A DNA stretch of 64,000 nucleotides, taken from assembly GCA_964410485.1 (NCBI GenBank), contig CAYPHJ010000010.1, positions 1 through 64,000 on the forward strand, given 5' to 3'. How positions within the stretch are numbered: position 1 is the stretch's first letter; each line of letters opens with the position of its first letter. A program made the translations under genes and the position numbers. Origin of the DNA: CAYPHJ01 sp964410485 (GTDB lineage Bacteria; Desulfobacterota; Binatia; UBA9968). The notes under the pieces were generated by a model. The model made no database searches. It saw only the letters and a list, made by a program, of their open reading frames with translations, and was not told the origin of the DNA. This document shows positions 48,783 to 58,046 of this stretch, piece by piece.

Positions 48783-49145
48783 ATGCTGATGCGAAAACCT
48801 ATTCAGGATATTTCGGTGCTCGATGTCACCGGTGATATCGATTTTCGCGAGATGATTCGGATCAAAGAAGCGATTGGATCTTTGATCGAAAAGGAGCGCA
48901 CGAAGGTCATTCTCAACTTGAAATCGGTGGATCACATTAACTATCTCAGCATTGGAGTTCTCCTGGAGCGGCTGAAGCTTCTTAGAAATCTAAACGGCGA
49001 CCTCAAGCTGGCCGGGATGAGCCCCTTTCTCAGGGACATTTTTAAAGTGGTCGGCATGGATAGATTTTTCGAGGAGTACACCTCCCTGGAAGACGCAATA
49101 GAAAGCTTCGACGAAGATTGGGAGGGAGACGGAACCAGCCACTAA
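48783..49145 (+). CDS. STAS-domain anti-sigma-factor-antagonist-like protein
   Basis: 120 aa with a good AAGGAG site at 8 nt. The STAS fold is recognisable: ISVLDVTGDIDFREMIRIKEAI, KVILNLKSVDHINYLSIGVLLERLKLLRNLNGDLKLAGM, then VVGMDRFFEEYTSLEDAI. The serine in NYLSIGV is in the place of the phosphorylated serine of SpoIIAA-like proteins (normally DSxG; here NYLSIG). Cytosolic. It sits between mraZ and rsmH with its stop touching the rsmH start. This position is unusual for the dcw cluster and hints at control of wall genes by a partner-switching module or a binding role. Confidence 0.85.
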   Translation: MLMRKPIQDISVLDVTGDIDFREMIRIKEAIGSLIEKERTKVILNLKSVDHINYLSIGVLLERLKLLRNLNGDLKLAGMSPFLRDIFKVVGMDRFFEEYTSLEDAIESFDEDWEGDGTSH

Positions 49146-50075
49146 ATGGCATTCGCGCATGTTACCGTATTGGTCCAGGAGGCGATGGGCCTTCTTCGCC
49201 CGGAGCCGCATAAACGGTATCTGGATGCGACTCTGGGAGGCGGCGGTCATGCGGAGAAGCTTCTGATTGAGAGCAGCCCCGACGGTCAAGTCTTGGGGCT
49301 GGATTGGGACGATGAGGCAATCACGGCGGCTCAAGGTCGCCTGGCGAGGTTCGGCGACAGGCTGACGATTCGCCGGGCCAATTTCGCGTCGGCGAAGGAG
49401 GTTCTTGACGAAATAGGCTGGCATACTGTCGACGGGGTCGTGTTGGATCTCGGCGTCTCGTCGCACCAACTGGAGTCTTTTGAGCGGGGATTTAGTTTCC
49501 GCAGCGAAGGCCGTCTCGACATGCGCATGGACCGCCGGCAGTCACTGGACGCGTATCAGATCGTCAACACGTTTGCTGTGCGCGAGCTTGAGCGCATCTT
49601 CAGAGAATACGGTGAGGAGCGACAAGCACGCAGAATCGCGCGCGCTATTGCTGATGCCCGTCAAAACCAGCCCATCGAAACGGCGGCCGAGCTTGCGCAG
49701 CTTGTCACGCGCGTTAAGGGCACGCGTAACCGTGATCATCATCCCGCAACTCAGGTTTTCCAGGCGATTCGCATCGCCGTCAATCGCGAGCTGGAGCATC
49801 TCGATCGTTTCCTTGAGCGTGGTTACGAAATTCTGACCACAGGCGGGCGAATGGTGATTATCTCGTTTCACTCGCTCGAAGATGCGCGGGTGAAGAGAGC
49901 GTTCCGGCAATGGAGCCGCGTTTGTCTTTGCCCGCCACGCACGCCGGTATGCGTTTGTGGTTGGACGCAAAAAGCGCGGCTGCTCACCCGGCGGCCCGTT
50001 ACACCGGGGCCGGCTGAGACCAGAGATAACCCGCGCGCACGATCGGCAAAGTTGCGCGCAATCGAAAGGATCTAG
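49146..50075 (+). CDS. rsmH: 16S rRNA (cytosine-1402 N4)-methyltransferase RsmH
   Basis: 309 aa. AdoMet site YLDATLGGGGHAEKLL, VLDLGVSSHQLESFERGFSFR, HHPATQVFQAIRIAVNREL, VIISFHSLEDARVKRAF and the C-terminal RSAKLRAIERI are all as in the family. Methylates C1402 of 16S rRNA. ATG follows the STAS stop directly. The C-terminal region carries the usual cysteine-containing CLCPPRTPVCVC loop. Confidence 0.96.
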   Translation: MAFAHVTVLVQEAMGLLRPEPHKRYLDATLGGGGHAEKLLIESSPDGQVLGLDWDDEAITAAQGRLARFGDRLTIRRANFASAKEVLDEIGWHTVDGVVLDLGVSSHQLESFERGFSFRSEGRLDMRMDRRQSLDAYQIVNTFAVRELERIFREYGEERQARRIARAIADARQNQPIETAAELAQLVTRVKGTRNRDHHPATQVFQAIRIAVNRELEHLDRFLERGYEILTTGGRMVIISFHSLEDARVKRAFRQWSRVCLCPPRTPVCVCGWTQKARLLTRRPVTPGPAETRDNPRARSAKLRAIERI

Positions 50076-50088
50076 ACGTACCGAGCTT

Positions 50089-50421
50089 ATGGCCACTGCG
50101 CAGGCGCGAAAGCTCGCGGTCCCCAGCCAGGGCAGGAGTCATCGAATCAGCCGGCGGCGCCGGCATACGCTGTTAACCTTGCTCCTGTTCTTGGGCCTGG
50201 TGGCGTTTACGCTGCTTTATGTATGGCTCCGGCTACAGGTGGTGCACATGGGATATGTGCTGTCGACTACGACCAAGCTGCAAAACCGCCTGGAGCAGGA
50301 AAATCGTGAGTTGAAGGTTGAGTTGGCGACTTTGACCTCGCCCACGCGGTTGGAGGCGATGGCACGCAAGCGCCTGGGTCTGGTACCGCCCGAGAAAGGT
50401 CAGGTCATCATTTTGCCATGA
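50089..50421 (+). CDS. ftsL: Cell division protein FtsL
   Basis: 110 aa, bitopic: basic cytosolic start (RKLAVPSQGRSHRISRRRRH), one helix (LLTLLLFLGLVAFTLLYVWL) and a periplasmic leucine-zipper-like segment (LQNRLEQENRELKVELATL) ending in TSPTRLEAMARKRLGLVPPEKGQVI, the FtsL/DivIC end. Partners FtsB and FtsQ to activate FtsWI. Identification rests on shape and position between rsmH and ftsI. The longer frame to 49957 overlaps rsmH and is not used. Confidence 0.85.
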   Translation: MATAQARKLAVPSQGRSHRISRRRRHTLLTLLLFLGLVAFTLLYVWLRLQVVHMGYVLSTTTKLQNRLEQENRELKVELATLTSPTRLEAMARKRLGLVPPEKGQVIILP

Positions 50422-52373
50422 GACGCTCGTTGCAGAGAAACCGCTTACGGCTCGGAATCGCCAGGGGCGTGTTCTTGCTCATTTTCCTGGTAATCGCAGG
50501 CCGCGCATTTCAACTGCAAGTTCTGCAAGGAGAGCGGCTCAAAAATCTCGGCGACCGCCAACATTTAAAGGAGTGGATTGTCCAGCCCAAACGCGGTGCC
50601 CTGCTGGATCGCTCGGGTGATCCTTTGGCACTGAGTCTGGAGGCGCAGTCGGTGTACGCCAGGCCGCATCGCATTCAACATCCGGAACGGGCCAGCCGTC
50701 ACCTTGCTGCGGCTCTCGGTCTCAGCGTCTCGGACGTCAACCAAAAGATCACCGCTGAGAGACCGTTTGTATGGCTCAAGAGACAAATCACGCCGGCCGA
50801 GGCAGAAAAGATCCAAGCATTGAATATTGACGGCATTGGCATGTTTTTCGAGCCCAATCGCTATTATCCACAGGGCCAGCTCGCCGGCCATCTGATTGGC
50901 TTTGTTGGCCGTGATGCCGAAGGGCTCGAGGGCTTGGAACTCCAGTACAACGATTACATCAGAGGAGAAACGGGTTCCTCCGTCATTGAGCGTGACGCCC
51001 TTGGCCGACGCGTTCTCGTGCATGGCGTCGAAGGGCTGCAGATTCCTCCAGGCGGCGACATCCATTTGACTCTGGATACGGGCATCCAGCATCTCGCGGA
51101 AAAAGAATTGGAGACAACGATTGCCAAATACCGGGCCAAGGCGGGAGTTGTCATCGTGGTGGAGCCATTCACTGGAGAGGTGCTGGCGTTGGCCAATTAT
51201 CCCGCCTTCAATCCGAACAAATTTTCCAAGGCTACGGCTGATCAGCGGCGCAACCGTGCCGTCGCCGACAGCTTTGAGCCAGGCTCAACGTTTAAAACAA
51301 TCCTTGCCGCCGCTGCTCTGGAAGAAGCAGTGGTGGGGAAGGAAGATCTACTCTATTGCGAGATGGGCAGGTATGTCTTCGGCGGCAGGATTATTAACGA
51401 TACACACCCGCACGGCTGGTTGCCGTTTTCCAAGATCCTCCAGGTGTCGAGCAACATCGGCTTTACTAAGGTGGCGGAGAAACTGAAGAAAGAGCGCTAT
51501 TTCAAATACATTGAAAGGTTTGGTTTTGGCCAGTTGACGGACATCGATGTGCCCGGGGAAGTTGCCGGTTTATTGCGCAAGCCCGAGCGGTGGGCGGCCA
51601 TCGACCTTGCCACACATGCGTTTGGACAAGGGATCTCGACCACACCAATGCAGATGGTCATAGCCTATGCCGCCATTGCCAACGGCGGGTTGTTGATGCG
51701 CCCGTATGTCGTTCGTCGCGTGGTCAGCGCTCGGGGAGAGGTGTTAGCGGAAAACCAACCGCACGTAGTGCGGCGCGTGATCTCTGAAAAAACCGCGAAA
51801 TCGGTTGCCACCATGCTCAAAGAGGTGACCAACGAGGGCGGCACCGGGGTCATGGCTAATATCGAGGGCTTTGAGGTCGCAGGCAAAACCGGAACGGCTC
51901 AAAAAGCGGATCTGGTTAATGGTGGCTATTCAGCGCGCAAACGGGTAGCCTCATTCATCGGCTTCGTGCCGGCAGATGACCCACGGTTGGTCATGTTGGT
52001 TTTGATCGACGAGCCTGAAGTGAATGTCTACGGCGGCGTCGTGGCGGCGCCCGCGTTTCGCAACATTGCCCGCGGCGCGCTGCGGCACCTGGTTGTTCCC
52101 CCGCGCAATGCCGATCTTGTCCCATCGCTTAGCCGTCGCGCCGAGGAGTCGGTGCGGCGTATCCCCAAAATCGATCATGCCACATTGGCCAGTGGTGATC
52201 CTGCGGCCGTACCCGACTTTGTCGGCCTCAGCCTGCGCCAGGCGGTAGAGAAAGCGCGGGCGTTGAGGGTGAGTGTGAAAATGCACGGCAACGGCTATGT
52301 CGTCGAGCAATCACCCCCTGCCGGCCGGCGGTGGAGCGATGACGAGGTGATAGTTTTGAATCTTAAAGGTTAA
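50418..52373 (+). CDS. ftsI: Division-specific transpeptidase FtsI (PBP3) with a PASTA domain
   Basis: 651 aa. N-terminal anchor, dimerisation domain, then penicillin-binding transpeptidase with SxxK (EPGSTFKTIL, near residue 290), SxN (VSSNIGFTK) and KTG (GKTGTAQKA). Residues ~596-651 form one PASTA domain (VPDFVGLSLRQAVEKARALRV ... VEQSPPAGRRWSDDEVIVLNL), so it resembles SpoVD/PBP2x-type enzymes more than the shorter E. coli PBP3. Overlaps ftsL by 4 nt; its TAA overlaps the murE ATG. Confidence 0.94.
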   Translation: MRRSLQRNRLRLGIARGVFLLIFLVIAGRAFQLQVLQGERLKNLGDRQHLKEWIVQPKRGALLDRSGDPLALSLEAQSVYARPHRIQHPERASRHLAAALGLSVSDVNQKITAERPFVWLKRQITPAEAEKIQALNIDGIGMFFEPNRYYPQGQLAGHLIGFVGRDAEGLEGLELQYNDYIRGETGSSVIERDALGRRVLVHGVEGLQIPPGGDIHLTLDTGIQHLAEKELETTIAKYRAKAGVVIVVEPFTGEVLALANYPAFNPNKFSKATADQRRNRAVADSFEPGSTFKTILAAAALEEAVVGKEDLLYCEMGRYVFGGRIINDTHPHGWLPFSKILQVSSNIGFTKVAEKLKKERYFKYIERFGFGQLTDIDVPGEVAGLLRKPERWAAIDLATHAFGQGISTTPMQMVIAYAAIANGGLLMRPYVVRRVVSARGEVLAENQPHVVRRVISEKTAKSVATMLKEVTNEGGTGVMANIEGFEVAGKTGTAQKADLVNGGYSARKRVASFIGFVPADDPRLVMLVLIDEPEVNVYGGVVAAPAFRNIARGALRHLVVPPRNADLVPSLSRRAEESVRRIPKIDHATLASGDPAAVPDFVGLSLRQAVEKARALRVSVKMHGNGYVVEQSPPAGRRWSDDEVIVLNLKG

Positions 52374-53962
52374 TGGGAATGCTGCTGGACAAGTTTTTGG
52401 TACTCGGGGAGGTTCAAGAGGCCAACGGCGACTGTAAACGTGAGATAACGGGACTGAGCTACGACTCGCGCAAGACACAGCCGGGGGACGTTTTTTTTGC
52501 CGTTTCGGGGGAAACCCTCGATGGGCATAACTTTGTCGACGAGGCTTGCCGACGCGGCGCGTCAGCCGTTGTGGTGGAGAGTGAACGAGCGTGGCCGCGC
52601 TCGGCCACCGTGATCCGGGTGAACAATGTGCGCCGAGTGATGGGTTTGTGGAGCAGTCACTTCTATGGCTCGCCCAGCACCCGAATGATCGTCGTTGGCG
52701 TTACCGGTACAAACGGCAAAACCACCGTGAGTTATCTTGTGGAATCGATCCTGGCCGCCGCTGGCTTTCACGTGGGGGTGGTTGGAACCGTCAACTATCG
52801 TTATTGCGGGCGCGAGATTCCCTCCCCCCACACCACTCCGGAATCACCCGATCTGCAGGCGCTACTGGCCGAGATGCTCTGCGCAGGCGTAAGCGCCGTC
52901 GTTATGGAAGTCTCTTCTCACGGGCTGGTCCAAGAACGGGTGCGCGGCGTCCATCTTGATATTGGGGTATTCACCAATCTGTCTCGCGATCATCTCGATT
53001 ATCATCGCGATATGGGTGATTATTTTTCGGCCAAGCGCCTTCTGTTCGCCGATCACCTTAAAAACAGCGCCAAGCGGAAGAAAGCGGGCGTTATTTGCGG
53101 CGACGATGCGCATGGGTGCGGCCTTGCGGCCGAGCTCCGGCACGATGACGTTGACGTGTGGAGCTATGGCGCAAGTCCTCAGGGAGACACCTATCCTCTC
53201 AACGTTGAGAACGATGTTGAAGGACTCAGAGGAAAATTGCGCCTCAGGGGCGAATCTCTCGCGTTTTCATCGCGCTTGCTCGGCGCGGCCAACCTGCAAA
53301 ACATTATGGCCGGTGCAAGCGTCGGGTTTGCATTGGGCTTGCCGCCGGCAGCGGTTGCCAAAGGCATTGAGCAGATCCGGTCGGTGCCCGGCAGGCTCGA
53401 AAAGGTTCCGAACGAGCTTGGGATTTCCATCCTGGTTGATTATGCGCATACACCGGACGCGCTGGAGAAAGTGCTCGGCGCCGCACGACCCTTGACACGG
53501 GGGAGACTGTTGACCGTTTTCGGCTGCGGCGGCGACCGCGACAGGGGGAAACGACCATTGATGGGCGAGCTTGCGGCGCGTCTAAGTGATGTCGTGGTGA
53601 TAACGTCTGACAACCCGCGCACAGAGGAGCCAGGAGCTATCTTGGCAGAGATCGAAGGCGGCGTTCAGAAAGCGGGTGGAGCACGGTTTCAGGTCTCGGG
53701 TCTCGGGTCTCAAGTTGCCGAACTCGAGACGCGAGACCCGAGACGCGAGACTTCCGGGTACTGCGTGGAGTCGGATAGGAGAAAGGCCATTCACATGGCG
53801 CTGGCGCTGGCGCGTGCGGGCGATGTCGTGTTGATCGCGGGAAAAGGGCACGAGGACTATCAGATTTTGGGATCCAAGCGCATCCCTTTTGACGATCGGG
53901 TAGTGGCGCGCGAAGAAGCGAACCGGCTCGCACACGCGAAGCGTCAAGCTCAGAGCGCGTAG
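52373..53962 (+). CDS. murE: UDP-MurNAc-L-Ala-D-Glu:meso-diaminopimelate ligase MurE
   Basis: 529 aa, against about 490-500 in most homologues. ATP loop VTGTNGKTTVSYL, the SPHTTPESPDL substrate loop, LSRDHLDYHRDMGDYFSAK, and SDNPRTEEP, whose DNPR selects meso-diaminopimelate. Near the C-terminus GGARF is followed by about 22 residues of no family resemblance (440-461, QVSGLGSQVAELETRDPRRE...), then the normal SDRRKAIHMALALA and IAGKGHEDYQ. That extra stretch is encoded by a palindromic repeat, so it is an in-frame insertion. The enzyme probably still folds, since the insert sits in a loop. Confidence 0.94.
   Translation: MGMLLDKFLVLGEVQEANGDCKREITGLSYDSRKTQPGDVFFAVSGETLDGHNFVDEACRRGASAVVVESERAWPRSATVIRVNNVRRVMGLWSSHFYGSPSTRMIVVGVTGTNGKTTVSYLVESILAAAGFHVGVVGTVNYRYCGREIPSPHTTPESPDLQALLAEMLCAGVSAVVMEVSSHGLVQERVRGVHLDIGVFTNLSRDHLDYHRDMGDYFSAKRLLFADHLKNSAKRKKAGVICGDDAHGCGLAAELRHDDVDVWSYGASPQGDTYPLNVENDVEGLRGKLRLRGESLAFSSRLLGAANLQNIMAGASVGFALGLPPAAVAKGIEQIRSVPGRLEKVPNELGISILVDYAHTPDALEKVLGAARPLTRGRLLTVFGCGGDRDRGKRPLMGELAARLSDVVVITSDNPRTEEPGAILAEIEGGVQKAGGARFQVSGLGSQVAELETRDPRRETSGYCVESDRRKAIHMALALARAGDVVLIAGKGHEDYQILGSKRIPFDDRVVAREEANRLAHAKRQAQSA
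53692..53755 (+). repeat. Palindromic 7-nt-period repeat inserted in frame in murE
   Basis: The 25-nt left arm (53692-53716, ggtctcg, ggtctcg, ggtctca, agtt) and right arm (53721-53745, inverse) match at 22 of 25 positions around a GCCG loop; the 7-nt units continue to 53755. It is the same family as the intergenic array at 21707-21770. Confidence 0.85.
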
Positions 53963-54006
53963 CGCGAGGCTTCCAGAGGGAACATCGAGGGTATTGAAAA
54001 GCGCAA

Positions 54007-55410
54007 ATGGGATGGAAACAAGACGAGATTTTGTCAGCCACGGGCGGACGGATTGTCCGCGATAGCGGAAAAAAGAATTTTGGCGAGATCGTCACAGCAT
54101 CTGCGGAAGTGAAGAAAGGAGCGGTTTTCGTCGCTCTCAAGGGCGAACGATTTGACGCGCATCAATTCGTTGGTGAAGCCGCGCGACGGGGCGCGGCCTG
54201 CATCATCGTTCACCGAAACATGCCCCCGTCCGTTACAAGAAAGGCCAGCGTGGTGCGTGTGCCGGACACGCTGAAGGCGTTGGGCGATCTGGCGCACTTT
54301 CGCCGGCAGAAACTGGCGCCGAAGGTTTTGGCCATCACGGGTTCCAACGGGAAAACCACCACTAAGGAAATGATCGCAGCGATTTTCGAAGCAGCCACAT
54401 TCGCGGGCGAATCGCTGCGCGGCCGGGTTTTGAAGACGGAAGGCAACTTTAACAACCTCGTGGGCTTGCCGCTCACTCTGCTGCGCCTGCGAAAAAATCA
54501 TCGCGTCGCCGTGGTGGAACTTGGAACCAATCGTCCCGGGGAGATAAAACGTTTGGCCGAAATCGCCGACCCGGACATGGGAATCATTACTTCCGTGGCC
54601 GCCGCTCACCTGGAGGGATTGAACAGCCTGGCGGGAGTGGCGCGCGAAAAAGGCTCGCTTTTTAGGAGCATCCGTCCCGGCGGAGCCATTGCGCTGAATC
54701 TCGAAGATCCATGGGTGCGACGGCTCGGTGAACGATTCGAGGGCCGCAAGATCACTTATGGTCAGGGGGGAGAGGTACGGGTGGAGCGGCCGCGCTTCGT
54801 GGCGGCGCAAGGAATGCGTTTCACGCTGTGGGTCGGCCGGCGCAGATCTGATGTCAGAATCAACTTCATCGGTCGCCACAACCTCCATAACGCGGCGGGG
54901 GCAGCGGCGCTGGCTCATGGTTTGGGCGTGCCGCCGGACGTCATTTGCCGTGGCCTCGAGCGTGCCAAACCCTTTGCCATGCGCATGCAGGTACGAACGT
55001 GGAATGGTATCGGTATTATCAACGACGCCTACAACGCCAATCCGGCTTCCATGAGCGCGGCGATCCGCACGCTGGCCGAAATCGACTGCAGGAAAAAAAA
55101 GCTCGCAGTTCTGGGTGACATGTTTGAGCTGGGCAGTAAAAGCCGAACCGAGCATTTACGGCTCGGCGCGGCGGCGGCCGCCACAGGTATCGATGGCCTT
55201 TACCTTCTTGGATCTCAGGCTCCCCGGGTCCGGTCAGGCGCTCTGCGTGGCGGCATGCGGCCGGAGCAGATTTTCATCGGTCGGGATCACGCCGATATAG
55301 CGCGGGCTCTCAGGGCGCGGCTGAAACGCGGTGATTGGCTGCTCCTGAAAGGCTCGCGCGGGATGAAGATGGAGACCGTGTTGCGCGAACTAGGGGCAGC
55401 TCAAAGTTGA
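54007..55410 (+). CDS. murF: UDP-MurNAc-tripeptide:D-Ala-D-Ala ligase MurF
   Basis: 467 aa. ATP loop ITGSNGKTTTKEMIAAI, VVELGTNRPGEIKRLAEI, TSVAAAHLEGLNSL and IINDAYNANPASMSAAI are family-specific. Adds D-Ala-D-Ala to the stem peptide. N-terminal domain GRIVRDSGKKNFGEIVT ... ALKGERFDAHQFVGEAA. A 203-nt gap follows before mraY, which is large for this cluster. Confidence 0.95.
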   Translation: MGWKQDEILSATGGRIVRDSGKKNFGEIVTASAEVKKGAVFVALKGERFDAHQFVGEAARRGAACIIVHRNMPPSVTRKASVVRVPDTLKALGDLAHFRRQKLAPKVLAITGSNGKTTTKEMIAAIFEAATFAGESLRGRVLKTEGNFNNLVGLPLTLLRLRKNHRVAVVELGTNRPGEIKRLAEIADPDMGIITSVAAAHLEGLNSLAGVAREKGSLFRSIRPGGAIALNLEDPWVRRLGERFEGRKITYGQGGEVRVERPRFVAAQGMRFTLWVGRRRSDVRINFIGRHNLHNAAGAAALAHGLGVPPDVICRGLERAKPFAMRMQVRTWNGIGIINDAYNANPASMSAAIRTLAEIDCRKKKLAVLGDMFELGSKSRTEHLRLGAAAAATGIDGLYLLGSQAPRVRSGALRGGMRPEQIFIGRDHADIARALRARLKRGDWLLLKGSRGMKMETVLRELGAAQS

Positions 55411-55612
55411 TTTGAACTTCCCGATGTCCGGTTTTTAGCCGGGACTAACGTAGAGGGAAAAACGTGACACACCGTAATCGAACGATGAGTGCTGAGGCGA
55501 TAGCACAGGAGTGCATAGGTACAATGACTTGGATGGTGCTTGGCCGGCTGAAGACTGTGAATCATCCGCGGCTAGCTAGTTTTGCAAATGAAGTAGAATC
55601 CGGCTTAGGAGA

Positions 55613-56695
55613 ATGAGTTTGCTGTATTATTTGTTGTTTCCGCTTCACACCACCTACTCCGGCTTTAATGTCTTTCGTTATATCACCTTTCGCGCTGCCA
55701 TGGCGGCGCTTTTGGCGCTCGTGATTTCGTTCATCCTGGGTCCGTGGCTGATCCGCGCTCTTACAAAAAAGCAAATCGGCCAGCAGATTCGCGAAGACGG
55801 CCCGGCCAATCATTCGAGCAAAGCCGGCACGCCGACGATGGGCGGCACGATCATCATCCTGGCGCTTGCGTTATCAACGCTCCTGCTAGCGGATATCGCC
55901 AATCCCTACGTGCTGCTCGCGCTGCTGGCCACGGTTGGCTTTGGCGTGGTGGGATTTGCCGATGACTATCTGAAGCTTAGCCGCAAGAACAGCAAAGGCC
56001 TGGCGCCGCGGCATAAGTTGGCGGCGCAATTCGCCATCGCTTTAGTCGTTGCATTGGCGCTGTTCTACTATCCGAAGTTCAGTACGGAGATCGGCATCCC
56101 GTTCGCTAAAAACCTTCGCCCCGATCTTGGCGCCTGGTACATCCTGTTTGCCATGCTGGTCATCGTGGGCACTTCCAATGCCGTCAACCTGACCGACGGG
56201 CTGGATGGGCTGGCGATCGGGCCGGTGATGGTCGCCGCCGGCACCTACGGTTTTATCGCCTACGTCACCGGTCATTGGAACTTCGCCGAATATCTGCAGA
56301 TCCCGTACGTCGCGGGAGTCGGCGAGTTGAGCGTTTTTTGCGCCGCCGTCGTTGCCGCAGGTTTAGGTTTTCTTTGGTACAACGCCTATCCCGCCCAAAT
56401 GTTCATGGGCGATGTCGGTTCCCTGGCCTTGGGTGCCGCTATCGGCGTGGTCGCGGTCATGACTAAAAACGAGATTCTGCTCATCGTTGTCGGCGGCGTG
56501 TTTGTGATGGAGGCACTATCGGTCATTTTTCAGGTTGCCTCCTACAAACTGCGGCACAAGCGAGTTTTTCTGATGGCGCCGATTCATCATCACTATGAGC
56601 TCAAGGGTTGGAAGGAGCCGCAAATTATCGTGCGTTTCTGGATCATCTCGTTTATCTGCGCGGTGATCGCGTTAAGCACCCTCAAATTGAGGTAA
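55613..56695 (+). CDS. mraY: Phospho-MurNAc-pentapeptide transferase MraY
   Basis: 360 aa, ten membrane helices. Conserved [16 protein letters not shown], the catalytic aspartates in [16 protein letters not shown] and [16 protein letters not shown], and the C-terminal [23 protein letters not shown]. Makes lipid I at the inner membrane. AGGAG lies 3 nt before the ATG, so the TTG two codons on is a possible alternative start with better spacing. The 203 nt upstream hold no gene or repeat that I can see. Confidence 0.95.
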   Translation: MSLLYYLLFPLHTTYSGFNVFRYITFRAAMAALLALVISFILGPWLIRALTKKQIGQQIREDGPANHSSKAGTPTMGGTIIILALALSTLLLADIANPYVLLALLATVGFGVVGFADDYLKLSRKNSKGLAPRHKLAAQFAIALVVALALFYYPKFSTEIGIPFAKNLRPDLGAWYILFAMLVIVGTSNAVNLTDGLDGLAIGPVMVAAGTYGFIAYVTGHWNFAEYLQIPYVAGVGELSVFCAAVVAAGLGFLWYNAYPAQMFMGDVGSLALGAAIGVVAVMTKNEILLIVVGGVFVMEALSVIFQVASYKLRHKRVFLMAPIHHHYELKGWKEPQIIVRFWIISFICAVIALSTLKLR

Positions 56696-56711
56696 GCGAC
56701 GGCGCTGATGC

Positions 56712-58046
56712 ATGGATCTCAAAGGCAAAACAGTGTTGGTTCTGGGCCTGGCGCGCACGGGCAGAGAATGCGCGCGCTTTCTCGTCAGCCGCGGGGCCGA
56801 GGTGTGGTTGAGCGATTGCCGTACGGAACGAGAGTTGAAAGCGGAGATGGAGAACCTCGTCGGACTTCCAATTGAGTACCGCCTGGGCGGCGAGGAACGA
56901 AGCTGGCTCGACGGCAAGGATCTCGTGGTCCCCAGCCCCGGCGTGCCGGCGACCAATCCACTCCTGGAAGAGGCCCTCGCGCGAGGCACTGAGGTCACGA
57001 GCGAGATCGAGCTAGCCTATCGCTTCTCGAGTGTGCCGCTCATCGCCGTTACCGGCACCAATGGGAAGAGCACAACCACGACACTCCTGGGCGAACTATT
57101 GGCGGCGCACGGCTGCAAGGTTTTTGTCGGCGGGAATATCGGCGCGCCGCTCATCGGTTTTGTCGATGGCGATTGGGAGTGGGGTGTGGTGGAAATCAGC
57201 AGTTTTCAGCTGGAATGGACGCGCCAGTTCCGGCCGCGAATCGCCGTGTTATTAAACGTGACCGAGGATCATTTGGACCGCCATGCCACGTTTGCCGATT
57301 ATTGCCGTGCCAAAGAGAGCATTTTTCAGGCCCAGAGCACAGAGGATTCGGCCGTCCTCAACCGCGATGATCCAGTGGTTTGGGCCATGCGGCCGCGCTT
57401 GCGTTCGCAAGTCATTTCGTTCGGCTTTGCGGAAGTTTCTAACGGAGTCTTTGCAACCGAGAACGAGATCGTCTGGCGTCAGAGTGGGCGCGAAGAAAGA
57501 TTTTTTCTCGACCGCGTAAAAGTTCGTGGCGTACACAACCTCGAGAACATGATGGCGGCGGTGGCGGCGGCAAAGGCAGCAGGGGTTTCCGCTACCGCGA
57601 TCCAGCAAACGCTCGAGCGCTTTCCCGGCTTGCCGCACCGGCTCGAGTTTGTGTGCGAAAAGGACGGTGTGCGCTACTACAACGATTCCAAAGGGACCAA
57701 TGTTGGCGCGGTAGTCAAATCGCTGGCGAGTTTTTCAGCGCCGGTGATCCTCATCGCCGGCGGCGTAGACAAGGGCGGAGACTATGGCGTGTTGCGAGCG
57801 GAAATCCGGCAGCGGGTTAAACGGCTCATTCTATTTGGTGCGGCCAAGCACACCATCGCCGCCGCCGTCGGCCACTTGAGCGAAACGACCCTCGTCGAGG
57901 ATCTGCAGGCGGCTGTGCGTGACGCGGTGGCACATGCGCAGGCGGGCGACGTGGTGCTTTTGTCACCCGCCTGTTCGAGCTTTGACATGTTTCGCAACTA
58001 TGCGGAGAGGGGAGAGCTGTTTAAGAGCTTGGTCAGTGGGCTATGA
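56712..58046 (+). CDS. murD: UDP-MurNAc-L-Ala:D-Glu ligase MurD
   Basis: 444 aa. N-terminal Rossmann VLVLGLARTGRECARFLVSRG, ATP loop VTGTNGKSTTTTLLGEL, NVTEDHLDRH, FPGLPHRLEFVCEKDGVRYYNDSKGTNVGAV and the C-terminal VLLSPACSSFDMFRNYAERG, all as in the family. Cytosolic. Overlaps ftsW by 4 nt (ATGA). Confidence 0.96.
   Translation: MDLKGKTVLVLGLARTGRECARFLVSRGAEVWLSDCRTERELKAEMENLVGLPIEYRLGGEERSWLDGKDLVVPSPGVPATNPLLEEALARGTEVTSEIELAYRFSSVPLIAVTGTNGKSTTTTLLGELLAAHGCKVFVGGNIGAPLIGFVDGDWEWGVVEISSFQLEWTRQFRPRIAVLLNVTEDHLDRHATFADYCRAKESIFQAQSTEDSAVLNRDDPVVWAMRPRLRSQVISFGFAEVSNGVFATENEIVWRQSGREERFFLDRVKVRGVHNLENMMAAVAAAKAAGVSATAIQQTLERFPGLPHRLEFVCEKDGVRYYNDSKGTNVGAVVKSLASFSAPVILIAGGVDKGGDYGVLRAEIRQRVKRLILFGAAKHTIAAAVGHLSETTLVEDLQAAVRDAVAHAQAGDVVLLSPACSSFDMFRNYAERGELFKSLVSGL

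Noticed and set aside
54034..55155. Minus-strand frame of 373 codons opposite murF
   Set aside because: Antisense shadow of murF with no motif content.
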